Source: CAG-103 sp048217285
GTDB taxonomy: Bacteria > Bacillota > Clostridia > Oscillospirales > Oscillospiraceae
Reading direction: 5' to 3'
Assembly: GCA_048217285.1 (NCBI GenBank)
Contig: DBFWVW010000100.1
Coordinates: forward strand, 1-16,630
DNA: 16,630 nt
Below, one piece after another: positions 6,814 through 15,435 of the stretch (position 1 is the stretch's first letter; every line of letters starts with the position of its first letter). The notes below the pieces were generated by a model. That model did not search any database, was not told the DNA's origin, and was given only the letters and a program-made list of their open reading frames with translations. A program made the position numbers and the translations under genes.

Positions 6814-9756
6814 ATGCTGGAACTGAAAAACATCACCAAAGTTTACGAAGCCGGCACAACGCAGGTCGAAGCGCTCAAAGGTATCAACATTGCCTTCCGT
6901 GAGAGCGAGTTCGTCGCGATTCTGGGCCAGTCCGGCTGCGGCAAGACCACGCTGCTGAACATCATCGGCGGTCTGGACCGCTATACCTCCGGCGACCTCA
7001 TCATCAACGGCCGCTCCACCAAGGAGTACGACGACCGCGACTGGGACACATACCGCAACCACTCCATCGGCTTTGTCTTTCAGAGCTACAACCTCATCCC
7101 GCACCAGAGCGTGCTGGCCAACGTCGAGCTCGCGCTGACGCTCTCCGGCGTCTCCGGTGAGGAGCGGCGCGCGCGCGCCGTCGAGGCGCTGGAAAAGGTC
7201 GGGCTTGGCGGCCAGCTTGACAAGGCGCCAAACCAGATGTCCGGCGGTCAAATGCAGCGCGTGGCCATCGCGCGCGCAATCGTCAACAATCCCGACATCC
7301 TGCTCGCCGACGAGCCGACCGGCGCGCTCGACAGTGAAACGAGCGTGCAGATCATGAATCTGCTGCAGGAGATCGCAAAAGATAAGCTCATCATCATGGT
7401 CACGCACAACCCGGAGCTGGCGTCAAAATACGCCACGCGCACCGTGCGCCTGCTCGACGGCATGATCGTCGGCGACGACAATCCCTGCACCGAATCCGAG
7501 ACGTCCGCGCCCGTGACCACCAAGGTCAAGGAGCACACGTCCATGAGCTTCGCAACGGCCATGAGCCTGTCGCTGCACAACCTCATGACAAAAAAGGCCC
7601 GGACCCTGCTCACGGCGTTCGCCGGCTCGATCGGTATCATCGGCATCGCGCTCATTCTCTCGCTCTCGCACGGCTTCCAGTCGTACATCGACACCGTCCA
7701 GGAGCAGACGCTCTCGTCCTACCCGCTGACGATCGAGGCAAACCCCGTGGATATGTCGGGAATGCTTTCGGCCATGTCGGGCGCGAAAGATGACGACAAA
7801 GACGCGCACGACCTCGACAAGGTCTACGCCAACACGGTCATGTACAGTATGCTCAACTCCATGGTCAGCAGCGCAACCGGCCAGTCGAACAACCTGCCGG
7901 AATTCAAGAAATACCTCGAAAACCCCGACAACAAGATCCACGACTACATCAGCGGCATCCAGTACACGTATGACATGGGCTTCGCCGTCTACACCGAAGA
8001 TCCCAACGGCACCGTCATCAAGGCCGATACGACCGAGCTGCTGCAAAATGTCATGAAGTCCATGTACGGCGGCGACTACTCGTCCTACTTTGATTCGATG
8101 AGCGGCTTCTACTCCGGCTTCAACGTCTGGCAGGAGCTGCTGTCCGGTGAGGACGGCGAGCTTGTGAGTACCTCGACGCAAACCCAGTACGACGTGATCT
8201 ACGGCAGCTGGCCGCAAAATTACAACGAGGTCGTGCTCGTTGTGGATAAGAACAACGAGATCTCCGATCTGACGCTCTACGCGCTCGGGCTCGAGAGCAT
8301 GGACGACATCAGCAACGCCATGATGCAGTCCATGAGCAAAAAGCAGATCGACACGACGCAAAACAGCTGGAGCTATGAAGATCTGTGCGGACGAAGCTTC
8401 AAGCTCATCCTCCCGTCGGAGTGCTATGTGGCCAGCGGCTCCGGTTACACGGACATCAGCCAGACGGCCGATGGTCTGCGCCAGCTCTACAACAACGATT
8501 CCGTCGGCGTACAGCTCAAGATCGTCGGCATCGTGCGCCCGGCCAAGGGCAGCGTGACCGGCAGCACCTACGGTTCCATCGGCTACACCTCCGCCCTGAC
8601 GGATTACGCCATCGATCAGGCCGACAGCACCGAGATCATCCAAAAGCAGCTCGAGAATCCGGACGTGGACGTGTTCACCGGCTCCGCGTTCCCGAACGCA
8701 GCGACCGCCACGACCGACCAAAAAGTCGCCGCCGCGCAGGCCTATCTCAACAAACTGAGTGTGGACGACCGCGCGACCGTCTACCGCAAGTGCATGACAA
8801 CGCCGGATGATGCCACGCTCGACGCCGCGCTCACGCAGACGATGGCGACCTTCACCCGCGACGACGCCAAAGAAATGGCCGACAACGGCATCTTTGAAGC
8901 CAGCGGCAAGACCGCACAGCAGATGAAAGAAATGATCGACGTCATGGACGACGAGACGTTCATACGCTTCTTCCGGCCGTATATGCGCGCGATTCTCTCC
9001 ATGCAGATGCAGCAGGAGACCGTCAAGGCCTACAGCGGCATGACGTCGCAGGAGATCGTCTCCGCCATCAACGCCAAGGGCATCAGCCGCAGCCAGTACG
9101 CGGATGTATATGACACCTACGTCGCCTCATCGGCCAGCGGCTCGACCTACAGCAGCAACCTGAAAAAACTTGGCTACGTCGATAAGGGCTCCCCGAGCGC
9201 CATCAACATCTACGCCTCGAGCTTTGAGAACAAGGATCAGATCTCCGCGTGCATCGATGACTACAACGCTGGCGCCGCAGAGGACGACCAGATCAGCTAC
9301 ACCGACTATGTTGGCCTGCTCATGAGCAGCATCACAACGATCATCAATGCCATCAGCTACGTGCTCATCAGCTTCGTGGCCATCTCGCTCGTCGTGTCGT
9401 CGATTATGATCGGCATCATCACCTATATCTCCGTGCTCGAGCGCACGAAAGAGATCGGCATCCTGCGCTCCATCGGCGCGAGCAAGCAGGACATCTCGCG
9501 CGTGTTCAACGCCGAAACGCTCATTGAGGGCTTCACTGCCGGCGTAATGGGCATCCTATGTACGCTGATCTTACTGATCCCGATCAACCTCATCGTGCAC
9601 CATCTGACCGGTCTGCCGACTCTGAGCGCCATTTTGCCGATGCTCGGCGCCATTTTGCTGATTCTCATCAGCATGGCGCTGACGTTCATCGCGGGCCTCA
9701 TCCCGTCCGGCATGGCTGCCAAAAAAGACCCGGTCGTCGCCCTGCGGACCGAGTAA
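6814..9756 (+). CDS. ABC transporter, fused ATPase and FtsX/MacB-type permease
   Basis: 980-residue single-chain ABC protein of the LolD/MacB type. The N-terminal ATPase (about 1-225) has Walker A GQSGCGKTT (38-46), signature SGGQMQR (143-149) and Walker B ILLADE with Asp166/Glu167. One transmembrane segment (about 266-290) is followed by an extracytoplasmic domain of about 550 residues rich in Ser, Asp and Tyr. Three more transmembrane segments follow (about 845-875, 905-930, 940-965), and the C-terminal KKDPVVALRTE is typical of FtsX-like permeases. Such type VII ABC proteins couple ATP hydrolysis to movement outside the membrane (mechanotransmission, peptide or lipid extrusion) rather than simple substrate translocation. 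No BceRS-like two-component genes flank it. It is often annotated as a macrolide exporter, which the sequence does not justify. The SLH gene follows 72 bp downstream. Confidence 0.93.
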   Translation: MLELKNITKVYEAGTTQVEALKGINIAFRESEFVAILGQSGCGKTTLLNIIGGLDRYTSGDLIINGRSTKEYDDRDWDTYRNHSIGFVFQSYNLIPHQSVLANVELALTLSGVSGEERRARAVEALEKVGLGGQLDKAPNQMSGGQMQRVAIARAIVNNPDILLADEPTGALDSETSVQIMNLLQEIAKDKLIIMVTHNPELASKYATRTVRLLDGMIVGDDNPCTESETSAPVTTKVKEHTSMSFATAMSLSLHNLMTKKARTLLTAFAGSIGIIGIALILSLSHGFQSYIDTVQEQTLSSYPLTIEANPVDMSGMLSAMSGAKDDDKDAHDLDKVYANTVMYSMLNSMVSSATGQSNNLPEFKKYLENPDNKIHDYISGIQYTYDMGFAVYTEDPNGTVIKADTTELLQNVMKSMYGGDYSSYFDSMSGFYSGFNVWQELLSGEDGELVSTSTQTQYDVIYGSWPQNYNEVVLVVDKNNEISDLTLYALGLESMDDISNAMMQSMSKKQIDTTQNSWSYEDLCGRSFKLILPSECYVASGSGYTDISQTADGLRQLYNNDSVGVQLKIVGIVRPAKGSVTGSTYGSIGYTSALTDYAIDQADSTEIIQKQLENPDVDVFTGSAFPNAATATTDQKVAAAQAYLNKLSVDDRATVYRKCMTTPDDATLDAALTQTMATFTRDDAKEMADNGIFEASGKTAQQMKEMIDVMDDETFIRFFRPYMRAILSMQMQQETVKAYSGMTSQEIVSAINAKGISRSQYADVYDTYVASSASGSTYSSNLKKLGYVDKGSPSAINIYASSFENKDQISACIDDYNAGAAEDDQISYTDYVGLLMSSITTIINAISYVLISFVAISLVVSSIMIGIITYISVLERTKEIGILRSIGASKQDISRVFNAETLIEGFTAGVMGILCTLILLIPINLIVHHLTGLPTLSAILPMLGAILLILISMALTFIAGLIPSGMAAKKDPVVALRTE

Positions 9757-9778
9757 GACCAAAACGCATATTTCCACC

Positions 9779-9823
9779 ACCTCCGTGCAAACTAGGTTCA
9801 GCCTACATTTGCACGGAGGTTTT
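9779..9823 (+). terminator. Terminator-like hairpin that also buries the SLH gene ribosome binding site
   Basis: Perfect 13-bp stem ACCTCCGTGCAAA (9779-9791) / TTTGCACGGAGGT (9808-9820), with an inner 4-bp stem TAGG/CCTA in the loop, followed by TTTT. The position and U-run suggest an intrinsic terminator for the ABC gene. The 3' arm contains GGAGG (9815-9819), the only Shine-Dalgarno for the next ATG (9829), 9 nt away. In a read-through RNA the site would be double-stranded. Confidence 0.75.
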
Positions 9824-9828
9824 GCAAT

Positions 9829-10740
9829 ATGAAGCAGAAAATTCTTGCGGCTGTGTGCGCGCTGGCGCTCTGCGCGGCGCTCGTCCCGGCGAGCTTTGCC
9901 GAACAGGACACAGCCGGTACCGCACCCGTGGCCGAAAATCTGGAGCTGACCACATTCCGCAACACATCCATTGGCGGCACGCTGAGCGCCAACGCGCCCG
10001 ATGGCAGCCCACTCACCTTCCGTATCACGACCGAGCCCATCAAGGGCACGGTAACGCTCACCGACAGCGGCACATTCGTCTACACGCCCACTGACGGCAA
10101 GCGCGGGCGCGACTACTTCGGCTTCCGCGCCGCCGACAGCAGCGGCAACGAATCGCAGGAGGCGACCGTCCTCATTTCCATCAAGAAGCAGAAGCCGGAC
10201 GTCACCTACAGCGACATGGCCGGCCGCCCGGAGGAATACGCCGCCGTCATGCTCGCCGAGCAGGGGCTGTGCGTTGGCCGGCAGGTTGGCGGGCAGTATC
10301 TCTTCGACCCCGACAGCACAATGCCGCGTGATGAGTTTCTCGCCATGTGCACGCAGCTGACCGGCACGGAGACACTGCAGGGCGTGCTCTCGACCGGCTT
10401 CGGAGACGACGAGCAGATCCCGGCGTGGGCCAAGACCTACGTCGCGACCGCGGTCATGAACGGGAACATCGACGGCTGCTCTGACGGCACGGCAATCGTG
10501 TTCGACGCGCAACGCGGCATCACTGCGGCCGAGGCCGCCGTCATGCTCAGCAGCTTTCTCGAACCCTCCCCCGCCGCCGCGCTCGAGAGCGCCTATATTC
10601 CCGATTGGGCGTGCGCCGCTGTGTCGAGCCTGACGTCCTGCGGCGTGTATCCGGACGGCAGCGACTGCGCGGCCCCCATTACGCGCGCCGAGGCGGCACA
10701 GATGCTGCTGGGCGCATATGAGCTGCTGCAAAAGCGATAA
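9829..10740 (+). CDS. Secreted SLH-domain surface protein with cadherin-like domain
   Basis: 303-residue exported protein. Residues 1-24 form a signal peptide (MKQKI, a hydrophobic Ala/Leu core, cleavage near SFA-EQ). Residues about 33-122 resemble a cadherin-like/bacterial Ig-like tandem repeat unit: LSANAPDGSPLTFRI, GTVTL, GTFVYTP and GRDYFGFRAADSSGNES. The rest holds three S-layer homology repeats, with blocks YSDM...AAVMLAEQGL (from about 127), ITAAEAAVMLSSFL and ITRAEAAQMLLGAYELL. SLH domains anchor proteins to pyruvylated secondary cell-wall polymers, so it is probably wall-attached. No own promoter is visible, so expression would need read-through from the ABC gene, and the ribosome binding site is in a hairpin. 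The ligand of the Ig-like domain is unknown. Confidence 0.88.
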   Translation: MKQKILAAVCALALCAALVPASFAEQDTAGTAPVAENLELTTFRNTSIGGTLSANAPDGSPLTFRITTEPIKGTVTLTDSGTFVYTPTDGKRGRDYFGFRAADSSGNESQEATVLISIKKQKPDVTYSDMAGRPEEYAAVMLAEQGLCVGRQVGGQYLFDPDSTMPRDEFLAMCTQLTGTETLQGVLSTGFGDDEQIPAWAKTYVATAVMNGNIDGCSDGTAIVFDAQRGITAAEAAVMLSSFLEPSPAAALESAYIPDWACAAVSSLTSCGVYPDGSDCAAPITRAEAAQMLLGAYELLQKR

Positions 10741-10745
10741 AAAAC

Positions 10746-10779
10746 GGACCGTTTCCAAGTTTGGAAACGGTCCTTGTCT
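10746..10779. terminator. Bidirectional intrinsic terminator between SLH gene and GNAT gene
   Basis: GGACCGTTTCCAA / TTGGAAACGGTCC with a very short loop. The plus-strand tail is TTGTCTTT. The minus-strand tail is GTTTTTT, the stronger one. It ends the SLH gene from the left and the asnB-GNAT unit from the right. Confidence 0.9.
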
Positions 10780-11388
10780 TTATGCGTCTTTCAAAATCGC
10801 GCCCAGCTCCGCCGGGGCAAGCTCCGGGAACGGACGCACGGGCGCGGGATTTGCTTCGTGCGCACCGATGCACTTTTCCATCCAGACCATGGAATACCAC
10901 GTGCCGAATTTATAGCCGCAGCGCGGAAACTCCCCGACGAGCCGGTAGCCGAGGTGCGCATGAAACTGCGCGCTGTTTTTCGTCAGGTGCGCATCGTCCG
11001 CCCCGTCCGGATAACCGATACAGGCATAGAGGTTTTGAATGTGCTGTGCGCGCAGCACCGCCTCAAGCGCGGCATACAGCCGCCTGCCGGTTCCCTGATG
11101 CCGCTGATCCTCGCGCAGGTAAATACTCATCTCCGCCGCCCAGTCATAGGCGACTCGGGTGCCGAACGGCCCGGCATAGGCATAGCCAATGAGCTCACCG
11201 CCGCGCTCCGCGACCAGATACGGATACCGCCGGAGCATGGCGCGCATACGCACGGCAAATTCCTCAACATCGGGTACAGTATACTCGAACGTAATGGCCG
11301 TCTTTTCCACATACGGCGCATAGATCGCGCGCAGTGCGGGCGCGTCGCTCAGGTGCGCAGTGCGGATGTGCAGTTCGTCTTTCTCCAT
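10780..11388 (-). CDS. GNAT-family N-acetyltransferase, phosphinothricin acetyltransferase-like
   Basis: 202-residue cytosolic acetyl-CoA-dependent acetyltransferase. The block IYAPYVEKTAITFEY at the N terminus, YPYLVAERGGELIGYAYAG, the acetyl-CoA loop EDQRHQGTGRRLY and NLYACIGYPD...FHAHLGYRLVGEF...KFGTWYSMVWMEK closely match the PAT/MddA group. Members of that group acetylate phosphinothricin, methionine sulfoximine or related amino-acid analogues. Two of these compounds inhibit glutamine synthetase, and this gene lies in the same block as glnN and asnB, so protection from such inhibitors is conceivable but only an inference. ATG 11388 lies 6 bp after the asnB stop, with GGAAAG upstream inside asnB, which suggests coupling. 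The last 30 or so residues (Pro/Ala-rich) extend beyond the usual domain. Confidence 0.9.
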   Translation of the reverse strand: MEKDELHIRTAHLSDAPALRAIYAPYVEKTAITFEYTVPDVEEFAVRMRAMLRRYPYLVAERGGELIGYAYAGPFGTRVAYDWAAEMSIYLREDQRHQGTGRRLYAALEAVLRAQHIQNLYACIGYPDGADDAHLTKNSAQFHAHLGYRLVGEFPRCGYKFGTWYSMVWMEKCIGAHEANPAPVRPFPELAPAELGAILKDA

Positions 11389-11394
11389 TGCGTC

Positions 11395-12975
11395 TCACTT
11401 TCCGCTGTCACCGTAGTTTGCAAGCACGCGCGCGGACGGATCGTCTACATCGCAGCCGGCCCATGACTTGTTCGGCATCCAGAAATCGACGATCATGTGT
11501 GCCTGACCGGGGTAATACTGCTCGAACAATTCGCGGTAGAGCAGGGATTCCTTGGTGAACGGCTGCGCAAAGTCGTACTTCCGGCGCAGGGTCTCGAATT
11601 CCTCGTCCGTGTACTTGTCCTCTGCGTAGGCCTTGAGATCATCGACCATGGAGTGACCAACCGCGTCACTGAAGGCCGCCTTTTCGCGCATAAGGATGTC
11701 GTGCGGCAGCCAATCGCCCTCAAAGGCGTGGCGCAGCAGATACTTGCCCTTGCCGTAGACGTTGCACTTCTTGGCCGGGTCGATGGACATGACATACTGC
11801 ACAAAGTCCAGATCGCCGAACGGCACGCGGGCCTCGAGACTGTTGACGGAGATGCAGCGGTCGGCACGCAGAACATCGTACATATGCAGCTCACGGATGC
11901 GCTTGGCGGATTCCTCCTGGAACGCCTCCGGGCTGGGCGCAAAATCGGTGTACTTATAGCCGAAGAGCTCATCGGAAATTTCGCCCGTGAGCAGCACGCG
12001 CAGATCGGTCTGCTCGTGGATGGCCTTGCAGACGAGGTACATACCGATGCTCGCACGGATGGTCGTGATGTCGTACGTGCCGAGCAGCGCCACGACCTCC
12101 GGGAGCGCCCGGATCACGTCCTCCGGCGTGATGATGACCTCGGTGTGGTCAGCGTACAGATACTCCGCCACCTCGCGGGCGTACTTGAGGTCGATCGCGT
12201 CGGCGCGCATACCGATGGCGAACGTGCGGATGGGCTTTTTGAGCAGCTTTGCCGAGATGGCGCACACGAGGCTGCTGTCCAGACCGCCCGAGAGCAGGAA
12301 GCCGAGCGGCGCGTCGGCATCGAGGCGTTTTTCCACGCCGGCAATGAGTTTCTCGCGGATGTGGGTGCAGACGGTCTCGAGATCGTCCTCGCAGACAGCG
12401 TCAACGTGCGTCATGTCGCGGTAGCAGGTAAACTTGCCGTCGGCATAATAGTGTCCGGGAGGAAACGGAATCACATCGTGCACAAGACCGACAAGGTTTT
12501 TCGCCTCGCTGGCAAAGACGATCGCGCCCTCAGCGTCATAGCCGTAGTACAGCGGGCGGATACCGATGGGGTCGCGCGCCGCGACGAGACCGCCGCGCTT
12601 GGCGTCGTAGATGACCATGGCAAACTCCGCATCGAGCCCGCGGAACATATCCAGCCCCTCGCGCTCGTAGAGCGGAAGCAGGATCTCGCAATCGGATTCA
12701 CTCTCGAACGTCTCGCCCTCGGCGATGAGCCGCTCACGAATGGGACGGAAGCCGTAGATCTCGCCGTTGCACACGAGCGCACTGCCGTTGCGCGTAAACG
12801 GCTGCATCCCCTCCGGATGCAGGCCCATGATGGCCAGGCGGTGGAAACCGAGCGTCGCCGCGCCGATGTGCAGCATACGCGTATCGTCCGGGCCGCGGGA
12901 AATGGTCTTGTCAAAGCCGGCGCGCAGATCCTGCGCGCTGATGGACGAGCCGAGATAACCGATGATGGAACACAT
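11395..12975 (-). CDS. asnB: Glutamine-hydrolysing asparagine synthetase
   Basis: 526-residue cytosolic enzyme making asparagine from aspartate, ATP and glutamine. The N-terminal class II glutaminase domain starts with the nucleophile Cys2 (MCSIIGYLG) and contains SRGPDD, FHRLAIMG and LVCNGEIYGF. The synthetase domain carries the PP-loop SGGLDSS (229-235) that binds ATP, followed by IRTFAIGM and DLKYAREVAEYL. The length is near that of E. coli AsnB (about 554). The start is fixed by Cys2 and by AGGAGG 10 nt upstream. The gene follows an asparagine-specific T-box leader, so it should be switched on when uncharged tRNA-Asn accumulates. Upstream on the same strand is glnN, which makes its glutamine donor. 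Downstream is a GNAT gene 6 bp away. Confidence 0.97.
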   Translation of the reverse strand: MCSIIGYLGSSISAQDLRAGFDKTISRGPDDTRMLHIGAATLGFHRLAIMGLHPEGMQPFTRNGSALVCNGEIYGFRPIRERLIAEGETFESESDCEILLPLYEREGLDMFRGLDAEFAMVIYDAKRGGLVAARDPIGIRPLYYGYDAEGAIVFASEAKNLVGLVHDVIPFPPGHYYADGKFTCYRDMTHVDAVCEDDLETVCTHIREKLIAGVEKRLDADAPLGFLLSGGLDSSLVCAISAKLLKKPIRTFAIGMRADAIDLKYAREVAEYLYADHTEVIITPEDVIRALPEVVALLGTYDITTIRASIGMYLVCKAIHEQTDLRVLLTGEISDELFGYKYTDFAPSPEAFQEESAKRIRELHMYDVLRADRCISVNSLEARVPFGDLDFVQYVMSIDPAKKCNVYGKGKYLLRHAFEGDWLPHDILMREKAAFSDAVGHSMVDDLKAYAEDKYTDEEFETLRRKYDFAQPFTKESLLYRELFEQYYPGQAHMIVDFWMPNKSWAGCDVDDPSARVLANYGDSGK

Positions 12976-12998
12976 AATTTTTTCCTCCTGAATGAATC

Positions 12999-13044
12999 AA
13001 AAATACGCAGCTACTGTCCGGCAATAGGACGAGTAGCTGCGTAT
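12999..13044 (-). terminator. T-box terminator hairpin of asnB
   Basis: On the minus strand ATACGCAGCTACT (complement of 13032-13044) pairs perfectly over 13 bp with AGTAGCTGCGTAT (complement of 13003-13015). The U-run UUUUU ends at 12999, just before the asnB ribosome binding site. It should compete with the antiterminator formed by the T-box sequence directly upstream. Confidence 0.93.
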
Positions 13045-13255
13045 CGTGGTGCCACCTATTTTACTTCTCACGGGTTCAAACAAACCGCACCGGGATAACG
13101 TCCGGCTTTGACGGCGCACCTACTGAGGCTCTCGCCCGTTCAGATTGCAGCTCGGGAGTGTTCTTCACACAGGCTCTGTTATGCGGCTCGCACCGTCCCG
13201 CACTCGCTGGGAATGATCGCCCGTGCTACTTTTCTCCGTCAACGCTTTTGACAGA
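12999..13255 (-). promoter_or_regulatory. T-box riboswitch leader, specifier AAC (Asn), controlling asnB
   Basis: The canonical T-box AGGTGGCACCACG lies at the complement of 13045-13057, directly before the terminator, and its UGG bulge should pair with the tRNA acceptor end. Stem I features are upstream: AGTA (complement of 13227-13230) and, on the descending arm, GAAG-AAC-ACTCCCGAG. In the standard position this gives AAC (complement of 13160-13162), an asparagine codon, as the specifier. This fits the downstream gene. Uncharged tRNA-Asn(GUU) would favour the antiterminator and asnB expression. Exact 5' end not determined: no good promoter is seen between it and glnN. Confidence 0.92.
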
Positions 13256-13260
13256 AGTAT

Positions 13261-13297
13261 GGAATTGAAAGAAGAGAAAAAAGAAAGAGAAAACGAT
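13261..13297. other. Polypurine/polypyrimidine tract between glnN and asnB leader
   Basis: Apart from the TT at 13265-13266, 13261-13293 is all A and G on the plus strand. The transcribed (minus) strand is therefore a run of C and T directly after the glnN stop. It contains no hairpin and so no glnN terminator, and only a very poor -10 (CATACT) for asnB. It is a low-complexity linker as far as can be seen. Confidence 0.6.
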
Positions 13298-13298
13298 G

Positions 13299-15392
13299 TT
13301 AACGCACGCTGAACAGCAGATCACCGTAGGACGGGACCGGCCACTTGTCGGACGGCGTCATGGTCTCGAGCTGGTCAATCGTGATACGCAGCTCCGCCAT
13401 GGCGGAGAAAACCTTGTCACGGTAGTAGTTCGCCAGTGCCTGACTGCCCTCAACCGTCTTGGCGCCCATGAGCGCCTCATCCAGGCTGCGGACCTTGCGG
13501 TAGGCGTCGCCCAGCAGCGCAGACATTTCGGGGATGATGCTCTCTTCATACGAGCAGTCCGCCGTAACGGACACGGCGTGGATCGCCGTGGCGGTCTCGG
13601 ACAGCTCGCGCAGATAGCTGCTGACAGCAGGCATGATGTCGCGCCGCGCCATCTCGAGCATCGTCAGCGCCTCGATGTTGAGGATCTTGCTGTAGTTTTC
13701 GAGGTGGATCTCATAGCGGGCCTCCATCTCGGTGCGGGTATAGACATGGTGCTTGGTAAAGAGCGCCACATTCTTATCAGCGAGGTAATACGGCAGCGCT
13801 TCCGGCGTCGTGCGCAGGTTCAGCAGACCGCGGCGCTCGGCTTCCGCCAGCCAGGCATCGTCATAGCCGTTGCCGTTGAAGAGGATGCGCTTGTGCTTGA
13901 TGAGCACGCTGCGGATGAGCGCCTGCAGGTCAGCCTCAAAGTCCTTGCTGCCCTCGAGGGCGTCGGCAAACTGCGCAAGGCTCTCGGCGACCGCCGTGTT
14001 GAGCACAACATTGATGCCGGAAATGGAGGCCGAAGATCCGGGCATACGGAACTCGAACTTGTTGCCGGTGAACGCAAACGGAGAGGTGCGGTTGCGGTCG
14101 GTCGTATCCTTGGGGAAACGCGGCAGCGCGTGCACGCCGATCTTCAGCAGTTCCTTTTCCTGGCCGGCATAGGACGTCTCGTTGACGATAGCGTCGAGGA
14201 TGTTCTCGATCTCGTCGCCGACGTACATCGACACGACGGCCGGAGGCGCTTCATTCGCGCCGAGACGGTGGTCGTTCGCGGCCGACGCTACGCTGATACG
14301 CAGCATATCCTGATAATCATCCACCGCCTGGATCACCGCGCACAGGAAGAGCAAAAACTGTGCGTTCTCGGCCGGCGTCTCACCGGGCTCGAGCAGGTTC
14401 ATGCCGGTGTTGGTGGTCAGGGACCAGTTGTTGTGCTTGCCGGAACCGTTGACGCCGGCAAACGGCTTTTCGTGCAGCAGGCAAACCATGCCATGGCGCG
14501 AGGCCACCTTCTGCATGATCTCCATCGTCAGCTGGTTCTGGTCGGCGGCAATGTTGCCGGTCGTGAACACCGGCGCAAGCTCGTGCTGCGCGGGCGCCAC
14601 TTCGTTGTGCTCCGTCTTGGCGTAAACACCGAGCTTCCAGAGCTCCTCGTCCAGATCCTTCATGAACGCCGCAACGCGCGGCTTGATGCTGCCGAAATAA
14701 TGATCGTCCAGCTCCTGGCCTTTCGGCGGCTTGGCACCGAAGAGCGTGCGGCCGGTGTAGATCAGATCCTTGCGCTTGTCATATACGGACTTGTCGACCA
14801 GGAAGTACTCCTGCTCGGGGCCGACCGTCGTGCGTACGGCGGTCACATCCTCGTTTCCGAACAGATGGATCACACGCAGGGCCTGACGGTTGAGCGCCTC
14901 GGTGCTGCGCAGCAGCGGCGTCTTTTTATCGAGCGCCTCGCCGCCGTACGAGCAGAACGCCGTCGGGATGTAGAGCACACTGTCCTTAATAAAAGCATAG
15001 GACGTCGGATCCCAGGCGGTGTAGCCGCGCGCCTCAAACGTTGCGCGCAGGCCGCCGGACGGGAAGCTGGACGCATCCGGCTCGCCGCGGACGAGCTCCT
15101 TGCCGGAGAACTCCATGATCACCTGACCGCCGCCGCAGGGAGAAATGAAGCTGTCGTGCTTCTCGGCGGTGATGCCGGTCATCGGCTGGAACCAGTGCGT
15201 GAAGTGCGTGGCGCCCTTTTCGATCGCCCAGTCTTTCATGGCATTGGCCACGATGCGCGCGGCATCGTCATCCAGACGCTTGCCCTTCTCCATCGTCGCA
15301 TGCAGCTGCCGGTAAGTCTCCTTCGGCAGACGCTCACGCATGACTGCATCGTTAAATACCATGGATCCAAAAATATCAGAGATCTTTTCCAT
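13299..15392 (-). CDS. glnN: Glutamine synthetase type III
   Basis: 697-residue GSIII enzyme that condenses ammonia and glutamate to glutamine with ATP; the family forms dodecamers and its usual length is about 700. Family hallmarks are the N-terminal IFGSMVFNDAVMRERLP, THWFQPMTGITAEKHDSF, VRTTVGPEQEYFLV, the NGSGKHNNWSL active-site block (about residues 314-324) and the FRMPGSSASISG block. ATG 15392 was chosen by family alignment; AAAGGGGA lies about 10 nt upstream, and an out-of-frame ATG sits between. Transcription should start near 15498 from a strong promoter. The 106-nt leader contains a full intrinsic terminator, so expression must depend on read-through. The divergent neighbour encodes an ANTAR RNA-binding regulator, the obvious candidate antiterminator. 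Downstream is the T-box-controlled asnB with no terminator between. Confidence 0.97.
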   Translation of the reverse strand: MEKISDIFGSMVFNDAVMRERLPKETYRQLHATMEKGKRLDDDAARIVANAMKDWAIEKGATHFTHWFQPMTGITAEKHDSFISPCGGGQVIMEFSGKELVRGEPDASSFPSGGLRATFEARGYTAWDPTSYAFIKDSVLYIPTAFCSYGGEALDKKTPLLRSTEALNRQALRVIHLFGNEDVTAVRTTVGPEQEYFLVDKSVYDKRKDLIYTGRTLFGAKPPKGQELDDHYFGSIKPRVAAFMKDLDEELWKLGVYAKTEHNEVAPAQHELAPVFTTGNIAADQNQLTMEIMQKVASRHGMVCLLHEKPFAGVNGSGKHNNWSLTTNTGMNLLEPGETPAENAQFLLFLCAVIQAVDDYQDMLRISVASAANDHRLGANEAPPAVVSMYVGDEIENILDAIVNETSYAGQEKELLKIGVHALPRFPKDTTDRNRTSPFAFTGNKFEFRMPGSSASISGINVVLNTAVAESLAQFADALEGSKDFEADLQALIRSVLIKHKRILFNGNGYDDAWLAEAERRGLLNLRTTPEALPYYLADKNVALFTKHHVYTRTEMEARYEIHLENYSKILNIEALTMLEMARRDIMPAVSSYLRELSETATAIHAVSVTADCSYEESIIPEMSALLGDAYRKVRSLDEALMGAKTVEGSQALANYYRDKVFSAMAELRITIDQLETMTPSDKWPVPSYGDLLFSVR

Positions 15393-15435
15393 CTCGCATG
15401 GTCCCCTTTCTGTATTTCAAATCAGTGTCAACAAC

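Noticed and set aside
7423..8721. Minus-strand open frame of 432 codons opposite the ABC gene
   Set aside because: Antisense shadow with no motif; the true frame on the plus strand has complete ABC motifs.
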